NCBI GenBank assembly: GCA_963823845.1 | Contig: CAWGND010000016.1 | Location: 310,001-374,000 of the forward strand | Length of the DNA stretch: 64,000 nt | Direction: 5' to 3' | DNA from: Alloacidobacterium sp963823845 | GTDB taxonomy: Bacteria; Acidobacteriota; Terriglobia; Terriglobales; Acidobacteriaceae | Shown: in pieces, positions 1 through 8,282 of the stretch | Position numbering within the stretch: position 1 is the stretch's first letter | How the letters are laid out: every line of letters starts with the position of its first letter | Translations under genes and position numbers: made by a program | Notes under the pieces: generated by a model | Database searches by the model: none | What the model saw: only the letters and a program-made list of their open reading frames with translations | Told to the model about the DNA's origin: nothing

Positions 1-1
1 G

Positions 2-184
2 CGATATCGTCTCATGATGGTTCCTGCAATCGCTGAGAAGTTTCTTTATGGCGTAACGCTGATTGTGCTTTACTTGCAGGGACGTATCAGCCCGAAAGAA
101 ATCTTCGGATGGGCTGATCTGGTGCTGGGCCTCTTGTTTGTCTTAGCCTACTGGAAGACCCGTGCGCAGCGGGCCTCTTCCTGA
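2..184 (+). CDS. C-terminal end of a small membrane protein (partial)
   Basis: The frame is open from the left edge and stops at TGA 182-184, giving the last 60 residues of a protein that begins outside the window. Two hydrophobic stretches (about residues 15-25 and 40-50 of the visible part) separated by a short charged loop (RISPKEIFGWAD) suggest two membrane helices, and the tail is basic (KTRAQRASS). It lies 25 bases ahead of the ATP-grasp gene on the same strand, so the two may be co-transcribed. I do not recognise the family. Confidence 0.6.
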   Translation, partial: RYRLMMVPAIAEKFLYGVTLIVLYLQGRISPKEIFGWADLVLGLLFVLAYWKTRAQRASS

Positions 185-209
185 TTGTTCCAAATCCTAT
201 GGACTGACT

Positions 210-1403
210 ATGAGCGAACGGATTCTCTGCATTTCCAGCTATGAAAAGGGGCAGGCTTTCATGCGCCAGTGTGCTGTCATGGGCTGCCGCACGGTACTTC
301 TGACAGTTGAGAAGCTGAAAAACGCTGATTGGCCGCGTGACATTCTGGAAGAGGTTCTGACCATGCCGGCCGACCTCAGTGTGGAAGATATTATCCGGAC
401 CGTCTCCTATGTTGCTCGCGGCTGGAAAATTGACCGTATCGTGGCGCTCGACGAATTCGACATGGAGATCGTGGCTGCGCTGCGCGAGCACATGCGTATC
501 CCCGGCATGGGGCGGACGACGACGGCGCACTTCCGCGACAAGCTAGCGATGCGCTTTGAGGCGCAGCGCGCCGGAGTGCTGGTTCCGGAGTTTTCGCCAA
601 TACTGAACTATGACGATCTGCGCGCATATATGGCGAATGTGCCTGCGCCGTGGGTGCTGAAGCCGCGCGCAGAGGCGTCGGCGATCGGGATCAGGAAGAT
701 TCAGGATCCCGAACAACTGTGGCGCACGCTCGATGAATTGGGCGACCGGCAGACCTTTTACCTCCTGGAGCAGTTCGTTCCCGGTGACATCTACCATGTG
801 GACGGGATCACCAGCGAGCGGCAGGTGGTGTTCTCGGCAGTAAGCCGTTATGGGAAGCCTCCCATGCAGGTGATGCACGAGGGCGGCGTCTTCACGACGC
901 GCATTATTCATCGGAGCGGCGAGGACGCGCAGGAATTGACGGAACTCAATGCGCGGCTGATTCCGGCGATGGGGCTGGTGCGCGGAGTGACGCACGGCGA
1001 GTACATTCGGGCAAAAGACGGAAGATTCTATTTTCTGGAAGTAGCGGCGCGCGTGGGCGGGGCGTTTATTGCTGACGTCGTCGAATTCGCAACTGGCGTA
1101 AACCTCTGGGCGGAATGGGCGCGGATTGAGGTGTGCTCGATGCGTGGCGAGCCGTATACGCTTCCGTACATGAAGCATGATTATGCGGGCAGCGTTCTGT
1201 GCCTGGCAAAGACGGCTGAGCCGGACACCTCGATGTTCAACGCGCCTGAGATTGTCTACCGCATGAAGAAGCACCATCACGCGGGCCTGATTGTGCGCTC
1301 AGTTGATCCAGAGAAGGTCCGTGCGCTGCTTGAAGACTACAGCGTTCGCTTTGCTGAGACGTATCTGGCGGTGGCGCCGGTTCCGGACAAGCCTACTGCT
1401 TAG
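210..1403 (+). CDS. ATP-grasp domain ligase
   Basis: A 397-residue protein of the ATP-grasp superfamily, whose members join a carboxylate to an amine or thiol through an acyl-phosphate. The N-terminal part (about 1-100) looks like a pre-ATP-grasp Rossmann-like domain. The ATP-binding part follows, with the nucleotide-binding lysine in VLKPRAEASAIG near residue 151 and a metal-binding segment (FYFLEVAARVGG) in the last third. The substrate cannot be read from sequence. The ATG at 210 is preferred over an upstream in-frame ATG at 162, because the earlier start overlaps the preceding gene's end and adds 16 residues without family character. galT follows on the same strand after a hairpin. Confidence 0.85.
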   Translation: MSERILCISSYEKGQAFMRQCAVMGCRTVLLTVEKLKNADWPRDILEEVLTMPADLSVEDIIRTVSYVARGWKIDRIVALDEFDMEIVAALREHMRIPGMGRTTTAHFRDKLAMRFEAQRAGVLVPEFSPILNYDDLRAYMANVPAPWVLKPRAEASAIGIRKIQDPEQLWRTLDELGDRQTFYLLEQFVPGDIYHVDGITSERQVVFSAVSRYGKPPMQVMHEGGVFTTRIIHRSGEDAQELTELNARLIPAMGLVRGVTHGEYIRAKDGRFYFLEVAARVGGAFIADVVEFATGVNLWAEWARIEVCSMRGEPYTLPYMKHDYAGSVLCLAKTAEPDTSMFNAPEIVYRMKKHHHAGLIVRSVDPEKVRALLEDYSVRFAETYLAVAPVPDKPTA

Positions 1404-1437
1404 GGCCTGTTCGCCCTAATAGTGTTAACAGGCCCTA
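1401..1437 (+). terminator. Perfect 11-bp inverted repeat between the ATP-grasp gene and galT
   Basis: TAGGGCCTGTT (1401-1411) is exactly complementary to AACAGGCCCTA (1427-1437), with a 15-base loop. It overlaps the stop codon region of the ATP-grasp gene. There is no T-run after it, so it may be an mRNA-stabilising or attenuating hairpin rather than a classic Rho-independent terminator. Confidence 0.5.
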
Positions 1438-1482
1438 GAATGGGTGGACAAGACAAGAACCTGCAGGGAAAGGAAGTCGTTT

Positions 1483-2529
1483 GTGAGCGAGACTGCGTAT
1501 CAGTTTCCGCATCGCCGCTATAATCCGCTGTGCCGCCAGTGGGTGCTGATTTCACCGCACCGTACGCAGCGACCCTGGCAGGGGGAAGTGAATCCGTCGT
1601 CGGGGTTTTCCGACGTGCATTACGATCCCGCATGTTACTTGTGTCCGGGGAATGAGCGCGCGGGAGGCCATCTTACACCTCGCTATGAAAGCGTATTCAT
1701 TTTCGACAATGATTACGCGGCGTTGCTGCCGGACTCGCCCTCTCCGCCGACGACAGGGATGCCGAATCTGTTGCGCGCTGAGCAGGAGCGTGGGGTCTGC
1801 CGCGTGCTCTGCTTCCATCCAGACCACAGCCTAACGATTGCGCTGATGGATGAGCCTGACATTTTGCGGGTTGTTGATGCGTGGGCAGAGCAATACAAGG
1901 AACTAGCTGCGAACCCGACAATCGGCTACGTGCAGATTTTTGAGAACCGCGGCGCGATGATGGGCGCGAGCAATCCACATCCGCATTGCCAGATCTGGGC
2001 CACGGAGCATGTTCCTGACGAGCCGGCAATCGAGACCGAATCGCTGAAGGCATATCGAGCCGAGCATGGTTCCTGCATGTTGTGCGACTACCTTAGGACG
2101 GAGACAAATGAGCAGACACGCATTCTCTGTGAGAACGACGAGTTCCTTGTCGTTGTTCCGTGGTGGGCGGTGTGGCCCTTTGAGACTCTGGTGCTCGCGA
2201 AGAAGCATGTCGGGTCAATGGCTGAGTTCTCCGATGCGCAGCGCGCTGCGCTGGCCAACATCCTGAGGCAGACGACCACGCGCTACGACAATCTTTTCGA
2301 GACGAGTTTTCCATATACGATGGGTTTTCATCAGACGCCGTGCGACGGCGCGGAGCACGCGGAGTGGCATTTCCATGCGCATTACTATCCGCCGCTGCTA
2401 CGCTCGGCGACGGTGCGCAAATTTATGGTGGGTTTTGAGATGCTAGGGATGCCGCAGCGCGACATCAGCCCGGAAAGCGCGGCAGAGCGGCTGCGGGCCG
2501 TTTCGGAAGTCCACTTTACCCGGAGATGA
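1483..2529 (+). CDS. galT: Galactose-1-phosphate uridylyltransferase
   Basis: Leloir pathway enzyme that exchanges UDP between UDP-glucose and galactose-1-phosphate in the cytoplasm. The zinc-type CxxC pair (CYLCPGN) is near residues 51-54 and the catalytic HPHCQIW signature near residues 166-172, whose second His is the uridylylated residue. A second HIT-like half follows and ends with the E-H-A-E-W-H-F-H-A-H segment. Length (348) fits the family. The GTG at 1483 has a purine-rich AGGAAG site upstream and yields a normal N-terminus (VSETAYQFPHRRYNPL); an upstream GTG at 1444 would add 13 unconserved residues. Last gene before the tRNA-Lys fragment, so probably native chromosome. Confidence 0.93.
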   Translation: MSETAYQFPHRRYNPLCRQWVLISPHRTQRPWQGEVNPSSGFSDVHYDPACYLCPGNERAGGHLTPRYESVFIFDNDYAALLPDSPSPPTTGMPNLLRAEQERGVCRVLCFHPDHSLTIALMDEPDILRVVDAWAEQYKELAANPTIGYVQIFENRGAMMGASNPHPHCQIWATEHVPDEPAIETESLKAYRAEHGSCMLCDYLRTETNEQTRILCENDEFLVVVPWWAVWPFETLVLAKKHVGSMAEFSDAQRAALANILRQTTTRYDNLFETSFPYTMGFHQTPCDGAEHAEWHFHAHYYPPLLRSATVRKFMVGFEMLGMPQRDISPESAAERLRAVSEVHFTRR

Positions 2530-2550
2530 ATGGGAACGCGTGGGTATGTG

Positions 2551-2600
2551 TGGTGAGCTCGCTGGGATTCGAACCCAGGACCCACGCCTTAAAAGGGCAT
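2551..2600 (-). tRNA. tRNA-Lys(TTT) 3' half only, part of an attachment site
   Basis: Read on the minus strand, this is the anticodon stem ATGCC/GGCGT around loop CTTTTAA (anticodon TTT), a variable loop, a perfect T arm (CTGGG-TTCGAAT-CCCAG), the acceptor 3' strand CGAGCTC, discriminator A and CCA. The matching 5' half is absent: no D arm with GG and no GAGCTCG acceptor strand occurs in the adjoining bases. It is therefore a partial tRNA, the usual scar where an integrase recombines in a tRNA 3' end. The intact copy would be at the other end of the element and is not visible here. Confidence 0.8.
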
Positions 2601-2839
2601 TATTGGCGGCTCTGCAGCGAACCGCACGGCATGGCACCATTCTGCAAATCGCCAGTATCCATGCATGTTTTGGTTCATCTCTTAGAGTCAGACCGCTGCA
2701 TGCAGTTGCAGGGAATACAGCCTCGGTGTATCACATATGTATCACAGTTGGTTCGGGCGGAGCATGAGCGAAAGAGCACCAGAAGCACTTCGCCCGTGAG
2801 AAAATACTACCCCCGACCTGTGATACAGGAGTGTGATAC

Positions 2840-4060
2840 ATGGCCCGAAAACCGGCGCCCGTAACCGGAGTATATGAAAGAGTGCCCGGCAGCGACATCT
2901 GGTCTGCCCGAATCCGGGTTAACGGGAAGCTGGTCCGGAAGAGCTTCGGACTGGGTCCAAGGGGGCGAGCCGATGCGATAGCCTGGGTCGAGAAGGCGAG
3001 GACGATCAAACGCTCAGGGGAGGGCATACTACCAACGACGGCCAAGCGCCCGGTGCTGAGCACCGCAGAGGTGGCCGTGCTGGGAGATCCCGACGCAATC
3101 ACAGTCGGAAAGCTCTGCGATCAGTTCGAAAGATATGTGAAGGCGCACCCTGAGGAATATCGGGACCAGATCAATCCCCCGAAGAGGATTGCCGAAATCA
3201 GGGCGATGTTTGGCGAGCGCGACGCGGCAAAGCTAAAGTCGTCGGAGATTGAGGATTGGCTCGACTATATTCAGGCAGACAGGCATCTGGCGAACGCGAC
3301 GATCAACAAGATACGCGGGACGTTTTCCATGGTCTATAAGCATGGGAAACGCAAGGATCTGGTGGATGCGAATCCTGCAGTGGATGTCCCCTTGCGTGAC
3401 GTGGGCCATGGGGTGGAGCGTTTCTTGACCGATGAAGAAGAGAGCCGGCTGCGGCGAGTGCTACAGCAGAACATCGATACGCACGATCCCCTCAATCATC
3501 CGGAACTTCGGAAGCAGGCGATCCACCGGCTCTTGGAGTTTGAGGTCTCCCTGAAGTCCGGCATGCGCCGCTCCGAGCAGTACAACCTGCGATGGGGCGA
3601 CGTCGATTTCGAGAGGCGCATCATGCGCCTCAGGAAAACGAAGAACGGAAGGCCGCGCAATGCCTACATGATCAACGATGTTGTAGCAGCGCTGAAACAG
3701 TTGCACGACCTCGATCTGGAGCGCCGCGATCGATCCAGCAGCCAGCCGAACAATTCACCGAAGGATGTCGTCTTCGCCAAAGCGGACTACAAGAAGTGGT
3801 GGCAGGCCGTCCTAGGTAAAGCAAAGATCAAAAGTTATCGGTGGCACGATAACCGGCATACCTTCTGCTCACGGTTGGTGCAGGCCGGAGTGCACCTAAA
3901 GGTGGTCCAGGAAGCTGCTGGGCATGCTTCAATCGCCTCGACCATGCGATATGCGCATTTCGCACCCTCGCAGGTTGTGGATGCAATGGCTGTCCTTAAT
4001 ACGAAACGGGACGATGAGGTGAGCCTGCACGATCGCAGAGATTCTCTCTCGCTTGTCTAG
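2840..4060 (+). CDS. Tyrosine recombinase (tRNA-targeting integrase)
   Basis: A complete 406-residue phage/island-type integrase. An N-terminal arm-binding-like region (residues 1-60) is followed by a SAM-like core-binding domain (about 90-185) and the catalytic domain (about 195-380). The catalytic set is complete: R243 in GMRRSE, K268 in KTKNG, H336 and R339 in WHDNRH, H362 in AGHAS and the nucleophile Y371 in MRYAH. It begins 240 bp from the tRNA-Lys fragment and reads away from it, the usual arrangement of an integrase next to its own attachment site. The ATG at 2840 follows a GGAG-containing segment. Likely still active; its target is inferred from position. Confidence 0.93.
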   Translation: MARKPAPVTGVYERVPGSDIWSARIRVNGKLVRKSFGLGPRGRADAIAWVEKARTIKRSGEGILPTTAKRPVLSTAEVAVLGDPDAITVGKLCDQFERYVKAHPEEYRDQINPPKRIAEIRAMFGERDAAKLKSSEIEDWLDYIQADRHLANATINKIRGTFSMVYKHGKRKDLVDANPAVDVPLRDVGHGVERFLTDEEESRLRRVLQQNIDTHDPLNHPELRKQAIHRLLEFEVSLKSGMRRSEQYNLRWGDVDFERRIMRLRKTKNGRPRNAYMINDVVAALKQLHDLDLERRDRSSSQPNNSPKDVVFAKADYKKWWQAVLGKAKIKSYRWHDNRHTFCSRLVQAGVHLKVVQEAAGHASIASTMRYAHFAPSQVVDAMAVLNTKRDDEVSLHDRRDSLSLV

Positions 4061-4224
4061 GCTTTTCTTTTCTTATCAGGGTGTCCAGACGGGATATTTC
4101 TCTTTTCAGAGGAAGCACAGCGAGATCATGAAAGCAGACGAATTGCTGATCTCAGCCAAAGAACTTCCCTGGCAGAAGACGATTTCTGCTTGCCGATCAC
4201 GACCCGATGAGTGACTCGGCGATT

Positions 4225-4585
4225 TGGCGTAAAACGAGAACTCTCCCGGCGCCGCGAAGACCGCCATCATCGTCTACGGCAAGCGTAGGCACAACCCTAA
4301 ACGTATGCACCGATATGGGACGCCAAGTTTGGGAACTTCTCGCGAAGAGCTCCAGTCATCATCAACGAGTGGATTTCCGGAGCGTATTTCTGTGACGCTG
4401 ATACGCCGGAATCCACCGTGCAATTCCTTCAGTACCTGCAGGAACATGGAATTGGTCTTGAGGTGGGTGTTTGGGACTGGACTTCAGGAGGTTCGGTAGC
4501 GCCCGCTGGGACTTTTCTTCGCCCAAAGTCTCCAGTTTTACTGGCTTCTCGTGCCACCAGCAGGGCTACGGCCTTGGAAAAGTAG
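4225..4585 (+). pseudogene. Remnant of a GH5-like cellulase/endoglucanase C-terminus
   Basis: Two frames together spell a coherent C-terminal segment. Around 4228-4290 one frame gives NSPGAAKTAIIVYG. From about 4308 another gives WDAKFGNFSRRAPVIINEW, then TVQFLQYLQEHGIGLEV and GVWDW before TAG at 4583. The P-V-I-I-x-E-W pattern resembles the nucleophile Glu strand of clan-A (GH5-type) hydrolases. The start is missing, the frames are broken and stops interrupt the upstream part. Family assignment rests on that motif only. Confidence 0.45.
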
Positions 4586-4642
4586 TTGAGTCCTGGTAGT
4601 CCACGGGCATACCTCCAACAACTCCTAAGTAGACAAAAGCTG

Positions 4643-5323
4643 TTATTGCTTTGAGGCACTGGATCGGCCGGATCGCTTAGAGACTGCCCTCTTCGGCAAT
4701 CGCGGAACAACCTGAACGCCCGCCCAAAGCGTTGCGATCGTTTGCTCGACCACGAGAGTCTGGTCTGGCAAGTCAGGCACAACCCCTTGGATGACCATGA
4801 GCGTGGCGAGGCCAAAGATCGTGTACCACCAGGTGTGGGCTACCACTGTGTCATGCTTACTTGGCAATCCTTCATCCTTGGCAACATCGAAAAAGAGCTG
4901 GACGAAACGTTGGAACAACGGCGCGCCAATGTCGTTGATGTATTGTCCAGCGCGGATGCCGTTGCGGTTCTCCGGCCCGAAGAAGACGTTGCGGAACTGC
5001 TGTGGATGGGCAGTGCAGAACTGAATCAAGCCGCGTGAAGTCGCAAAAAGACGCTCTTTCGGTGCATGATGTTTAGCGGCAATCGCGTCGAAGTTCTGAA
5101 TCAGCAGCCCGATCGTCTCGCTGCTCAACTCGGCAAGAATATGCGATTTGTCAGGAAAATGCTGGTAGATCACGGCGTGCGTATAGCCGATTTCTTTAGC
5201 GATCGCCCGAAGCGTCACGGCTTCGTAACCGCGATCGGCGAACATTTTGCTGGCAGCCGCAAGGATTTCGCGCCGCAACCTCTCCTTGCGCTCTGCGCGG
5301 CGACTTGGTGATGTGGATGTCAC
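4643..5323 (-). CDS. TetR family repressor
   Basis: A 226-residue one-component repressor. The N-terminal helix-turn-helix lies at about residues 15-60 (FADRGYEAVTLRAIAKEIG, then HAVIYQHFPDKSHIL). The C-terminal ligand-binding half carries a W-W-Y-T-I-F-G-L-A segment typical of the TetR_C WHG-type subgroup, and the tail is basic and Ser/Lys-rich. It is divergent from the NAD(P)H-binding gene at 5490, with a 166-bp gap holding a perfect AACCA-A-TGGTT palindrome, so the simplest reading is that it represses itself and its neighbour. The inducer is unknown. Confidence 0.9.
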   Translation of the reverse strand: MTSTSPSRRAERKERLRREILAAASKMFADRGYEAVTLRAIAKEIGYTHAVIYQHFPDKSHILAELSSETIGLLIQNFDAIAAKHHAPKERLFATSRGLIQFCTAHPQQFRNVFFGPENRNGIRAGQYINDIGAPLFQRFVQLFFDVAKDEGLPSKHDTVVAHTWWYTIFGLATLMVIQGVVPDLPDQTLVVEQTIATLWAGVQVVPRLPKRAVSKRSGRSSASKQ

Positions 5324-5407
5324 TTCAATAGCTTAGTACCTTTTGGCAATTTTTGCGACCGATTGTTGATTTACAGCCACTGGTGATAAAACCACCGATT
5401 AATTTGC

Positions 5408-5418
5408 AACCAATGGTT
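5408..5418. promoter_or_regulatory. Candidate TetR operator palindrome
   Basis: AACCAATGGTT is a perfect 11-base palindrome in the divergent intergenic region between the TetR gene and the NAD(P)H-binding gene. A related half, AACCACCG, lies about 20 bases upstream. Size and position suit an operator; binding is inferred. Confidence 0.4.
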
Positions 5419-5489
5419 TTTTATGGCCTCTAATCGTCAGGTCGCTCATTTGGATGGGCAGCCAAATACGAGACCAAAAGGAGGATGCG

Positions 5490-6116
5490 ATGAAAGTTCT
5501 AGTGATTGGAGCAGCGGGCAAGAGCGGAGAAGCGCTGGTAAATGAAGCGCTGGCGGCCGGACATAAGGTAACGGCTTTCGTGCGCGGTGCCGCGCAGTAC
5601 GAGAAGGCGAATGTCAGAGTTGTTGCGGGCGACGTGCTGGACGCGGCCGCGGTGGACGTTGCAGTCGCCGGACAGGATGCGGTCATCGACGCGCTGGGCG
5701 GCAAGACGCCGTGGAAAGTGACGACGATGGAAACGAGGGCGGCACACAATATTGTGGACGCGATGCGGCGCAATGGCGTGCGGCGATTGCTGAAGATTTC
5801 GGTGGTTGGTGCGGGCGAGAGCGTCAAGAACGCCGGCTTTTTCAACGAGCACCTGCTCATGAGGACGTTTCTGCGGGGTCTGCTGGTAGACAAGGCGGGC
5901 ATGGAGGCCGAGATCGAAGGCAGCAACTTGGACTGGACGCTCGTGCGGCCGCCGATGTTGACCGACGGCGAGAAGACCGGCGTTGCCAGGGTGCTGAGCA
6001 CGGAGGGCGGCGAGAAGGCGCACAAGATCGGGCGGGTGGATCTGGCAGCCTTCATGGTGCAGCAACTGGAAAGCAGCCGGTATGTGCGTCAGGCCGTGAC
6101 AGTGACGACCACATAG
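5490..6116 (+). CDS. NAD(P)H-binding (NmrA/atypical SDR) protein
   Basis: A 208-residue Rossmann protein of the atypical short-chain dehydrogenase type. The dinucleotide-binding loop is at the N-terminus (MKVLVIGAAGKSGEALV), the DAVIDALGG strand near residue 65, and the LDWTLVRPPMLTDG motif near residue 150 resembles other NAD(P)H-binding family 13 members. Such proteins act as redox-sensing regulators or small-molecule reductases; no substrate can be assigned. The ATG at 5490 follows AGGAGG with good spacing; an earlier in-frame ATG at 5454 lacks a site. Probably controlled by the divergent TetR protein. Its last 60 bases and downstream flank recur at 6865-6966. Confidence 0.85.
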   Translation: MKVLVIGAAGKSGEALVNEALAAGHKVTAFVRGAAQYEKANVRVVAGDVLDAAAVDVAVAGQDAVIDALGGKTPWKVTTMETRAAHNIVDAMRRNGVRRLLKISVVGAGESVKNAGFFNEHLLMRTFLRGLLVDKAGMEAEIEGSNLDWTLVRPPMLTDGEKTGVARVLSTEGGEKAHKIGRVDLAAFMVQQLESSRYVRQAVTVTTT

Positions 6117-6154
6117 CAAGGCCTCCGCGAGGATCAACCACCTCTCTCATCGAG
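6058..6154 (+). repeat. Direct repeat copy 1 (3' end of NAD(P)H-binding gene)
   Basis: About 97 bases, from TGCAGCAACTGGAAAGCAGC to CCTCTCTCATCGAG, recur nearly identically at 6865-6966, with a few substitutions and a 4-5 base indel after the stop codon. This copy includes the final codons of the functional gene, so it is the parental copy. Confidence 0.9.
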
Positions 6155-6303
6155 GCGATCCGATCGGCTGTGTAAAGGCCTGTAACGATTCATGCGACAG
6201 ATAACTGTGGAAACCCACGGGACTAGCGGAGTGCTAGCTGCGCAACTCACAAGCTCTGGCGTTCACCCCAGAGCACCAACTTCGTTCACGAAAGGAAACT
6301 TAT

Positions 6304-6825
6304 ATGTCAAACTTCCCCACACCGCTTGACGAAGTCATTCATCACAACGTGATCAGGAATAACAAAACGGGAGGCCCGGCGCTGGATATCGGGCCTATGC
6401 AGTTGCTATGGAGGGCACTGGGAGAGAACACGGGCTACACCTTCTCCATTTATGAGACCACGGTCGTGCCGGGCATGGGTATTCCACTTCATAAGCACCC
6501 ATTTGCGGAGTTTTTCTATGTACTGGAAGGCACTCTGGCTATTGGGTCCTGGAACAGCCAGGGCGCCGCTGAGTGGAACGTGTATGAATCCGGCGAAAGC
6601 CTGGTGGTGCAACCCAATGCGCCTCACACATTCTTCAACAAGAGTGAGCATCCGTGCCGCATGCTGAGTGTTTCAACGTATCACCACGAGCGGATGATGA
6701 AGGATGCAGTGCAACCGGCTGGCAGGACAGATTTCCTGCCAGCTCAACTCTCTCAGGCCGATTTTGTGAAGTTGACAAAGTCCATGGAAAAGAACCAGAC
6801 ATTCCTTGTTGCAGACCATGCTTAA
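6304..6825 (+). CDS. Cupin-domain protein
   Basis: A 173-residue single-domain cupin. The first metal motif is GIPLHKHPFAEFFYVLEG (about residues 57-75), with two His and a Glu; the second is in PNAPHTFFNKSEHPCRML (about 105-122). There is no signal peptide, so it is cytoplasmic. Function is open: many such proteins are small dioxygenases, isomerases or sensors. It sits between two direct repeats derived from the end of the preceding gene, which suggests it arrived as, or with, a recombination event. Confidence 0.85.
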   Translation: MSNFPTPLDEVIHHNVIRNNKTGGPALDIGPMQLLWRALGENTGYTFSIYETTVVPGMGIPLHKHPFAEFFYVLEGTLAIGSWNSQGAAEWNVYESGESLVVQPNAPHTFFNKSEHPCRMLSVSTYHHERMMKDAVQPAGRTDFLPAQLSQADFVKLTKSMEKNQTFLVADHA

Positions 6826-6864
6826 TATGGGCCATCTCTTGAGTTCACCTTTGAACTCAAGAGA

Positions 6865-6966
6865 TGCAGCAACTGGAAAGCAGCCGGTATGTGCGTCGGG
6901 GCCGTGACAGTGACGACTACATAGATAGCAATGCCTCCGCGAGGATCAACCACCTCTCTCATTGAG
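6865..6966 (+). repeat. Direct repeat copy 2 (partial duplicate of NAD(P)H-binding gene end)
   Basis: Near-copy of 6058-6154. Here the coding part is detached from its gene and non-functional. Together with copy 1 it brackets the cupin gene. The mutated second copy shows the duplication is not recent. Downstream to 7219 I see no gene. Confidence 0.88.
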
Positions 6967-7219
6967 TTCGAAATATGGTGCAGAGGTTTCGCCAGTCAAA
7001 GTCCGTTGGATTTACAAGACAACAGCGAACGGAAAATCGGAACTTGCAGGCGAAAGATTCCAGCCATCCGGGGAATGTCATATATCAAGATCCTGCCGAT
7101 TTGGGCTTCGGGTGAGTGGGCGTGATCTCATGACGATGATGTGACGAGCTTCCATTCCATGCCATCGCCAGAGGACTAAGGTTGGACTTTCCTCCAGCGA
7201 TTCGACTACGCTTTAGGTA

Positions 7220-7504
7220 ATGCAGGTGACTGTAGAAATTCCGGACGACATGGCGAAAAGGCTGACCCAGGCGGGGCAGGATCCTGCGCGAGCCGCGCTC
7301 GAAGCCGTGGCTATCGAGGGCTACCGTTCCAGCACTCTCAGCCCCTATCAGACGCGCCGCTTGCTTGGATTTGAAACTCGTTATGAGCTTGATGGCTTTC
7401 TGAAGGCACACAACGTCTGGGAGCACGCCTACAGCCTCGAAGACTTAGAGCAGGATCGTCAGACCTTGCAGCAGCTCGAATCTGAGGGCCGCTTGCAGGG
7501 ATGA
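7220..7504 (+). CDS. UPF0175-like antitoxin
   Basis: A 94-residue protein starting with the ribbon-helix-helix-like strand MQVTVEIPDDMAKRL, followed by ARAALEAVAIEGYRS, the QTRRLLGFETRYELDGFL helix-turn-helix region and an acidic tail (LEDLEQDRQTLQQLE). This matches the UPF0175 family, usually the antitoxin next to a PIN-domain (DUF3368) toxin. Its stop codon overlaps the ATG of the next reading frame (ATGA at 7501-7504), the standard coupling in these modules. The partner toxin is truncated, so this may be an orphaned antitoxin. Confidence 0.8.
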   Translation: MQVTVEIPDDMAKRLTQAGQDPARAALEAVAIEGYRSSTLSPYQTRRLLGFETRYELDGFLKAHNVWEHAYSLEDLEQDRQTLQQLESEGRLQG

Positions 7505-7614
7505 TTGTCGTTGCCGACACTTCGCCCCTGAATTACCTGGTTCTTATCGCCGAGATCGAATTGCTGTTGGGAATAGTGACGTGCTCGTTGGCCGCGTCAC
7601 GACTCGGGTTATGA
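7501..7614 (+). pseudogene. Truncated PIN-domain (DUF3368-like) toxin
   Basis: The frame begins MIVVADTSPLNYLVLIAEIE, the N-terminal strand of a PIN nuclease with the first catalytic Asp in ADTSPL. It leaves the family after about 23 residues and stops at 7614, against about 150-160 residues for an intact toxin. The remaining acidic residues are gone, so no nuclease can be made. Overlap with the antitoxin shows it was the toxin half of a type II module. Confidence 0.7.
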
Positions 7615-7689
7615 GCACTGGGCCATATCGGAGTCCAGCACCGAGAGAGCAGCAGTGCAGGCTCGATTCCCGCTTCCGCTTGGCTCTTC

Positions 7690-8282
7690 GCTGTCTTGAA
7701 TACCGCCAAGCCTCCCAGCACCCAAATGTTTGCCCTGTTTGTATTCTTTAAATACCGCCCAACGCCGCCCCCGAGATTTGTCCGAAGATCGATTTCTTGT
7801 GTGGAGCTTTGAAGGAAGTCATTCACTCCCGAGTAAAACCAATTGTGCCAGCGAAGCAAGCGGGCCGCATATAGGTCGAGCGAGTTTTGCGTGGAAACCG
7901 TCGAACCTGGTGCTGGACGCTATGTCGAATTGTAGTTAGCGCCGGCCGCCCATCGTTCGCTGGGATATCCGAGCGAGACGCCGAGATTGTATTGCGTCGC
8001 CTGTTGCCTCTGGAATAGGAAATGCCCGAAGTGATCTGGCCGTTGAACCGCCGCCGACGAGAAACAGTTGCTTGCTTTCGAGGTGATCTACCTTTGACCA
8101 ATCCAGCGAAGCGGTGCCGAGGATGTAATCGAAGCTGACGGAAAGAGTGCCGGAATCAAGGCCCTTGATCTCGCCTGTCAGCCGACCGCCGTTGTTCATC
8201 ACGATGATGTCAGTTTTCTCTCGGGCAACAGGGGTACGGCAATGGCAAGCGCAGAAGAAAGAATCACGAACCGCAGGCACAT
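7690..8282 (-). pseudogene. Decayed DUF481 outer-membrane protein
   Basis: Read on the minus strand, the start MCLRFVILSSALAIAVPLL (signal peptide, ATG at 8282) is followed in another frame by REKTDIIVMNNGG, LTGEIKGLDSGTLSVSF and ASLDWSKVDHLESKQLFLV. Two more frames give GQITSGISYSRGN and later DFLQSSTQEIDLRTNLGGG plus GRYLKNTNRANIWVLGGLA. These pieces occur in the order of a DUF481 beta-barrel protein. At least three frame changes and loss of the C-terminus make it non-functional. Confidence 0.7.

Noticed and set aside
543..1280. 245-codon minus-strand frame opposite the ATP-grasp gene
   Set aside because: Antisense shadow of a clearly conserved gene.
2526..2864. Open frames across the tRNA-Lys fragment and the integrase upstream region
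   Set aside because: They read through tRNA sequence, overlap each other in different frames and have no family character.
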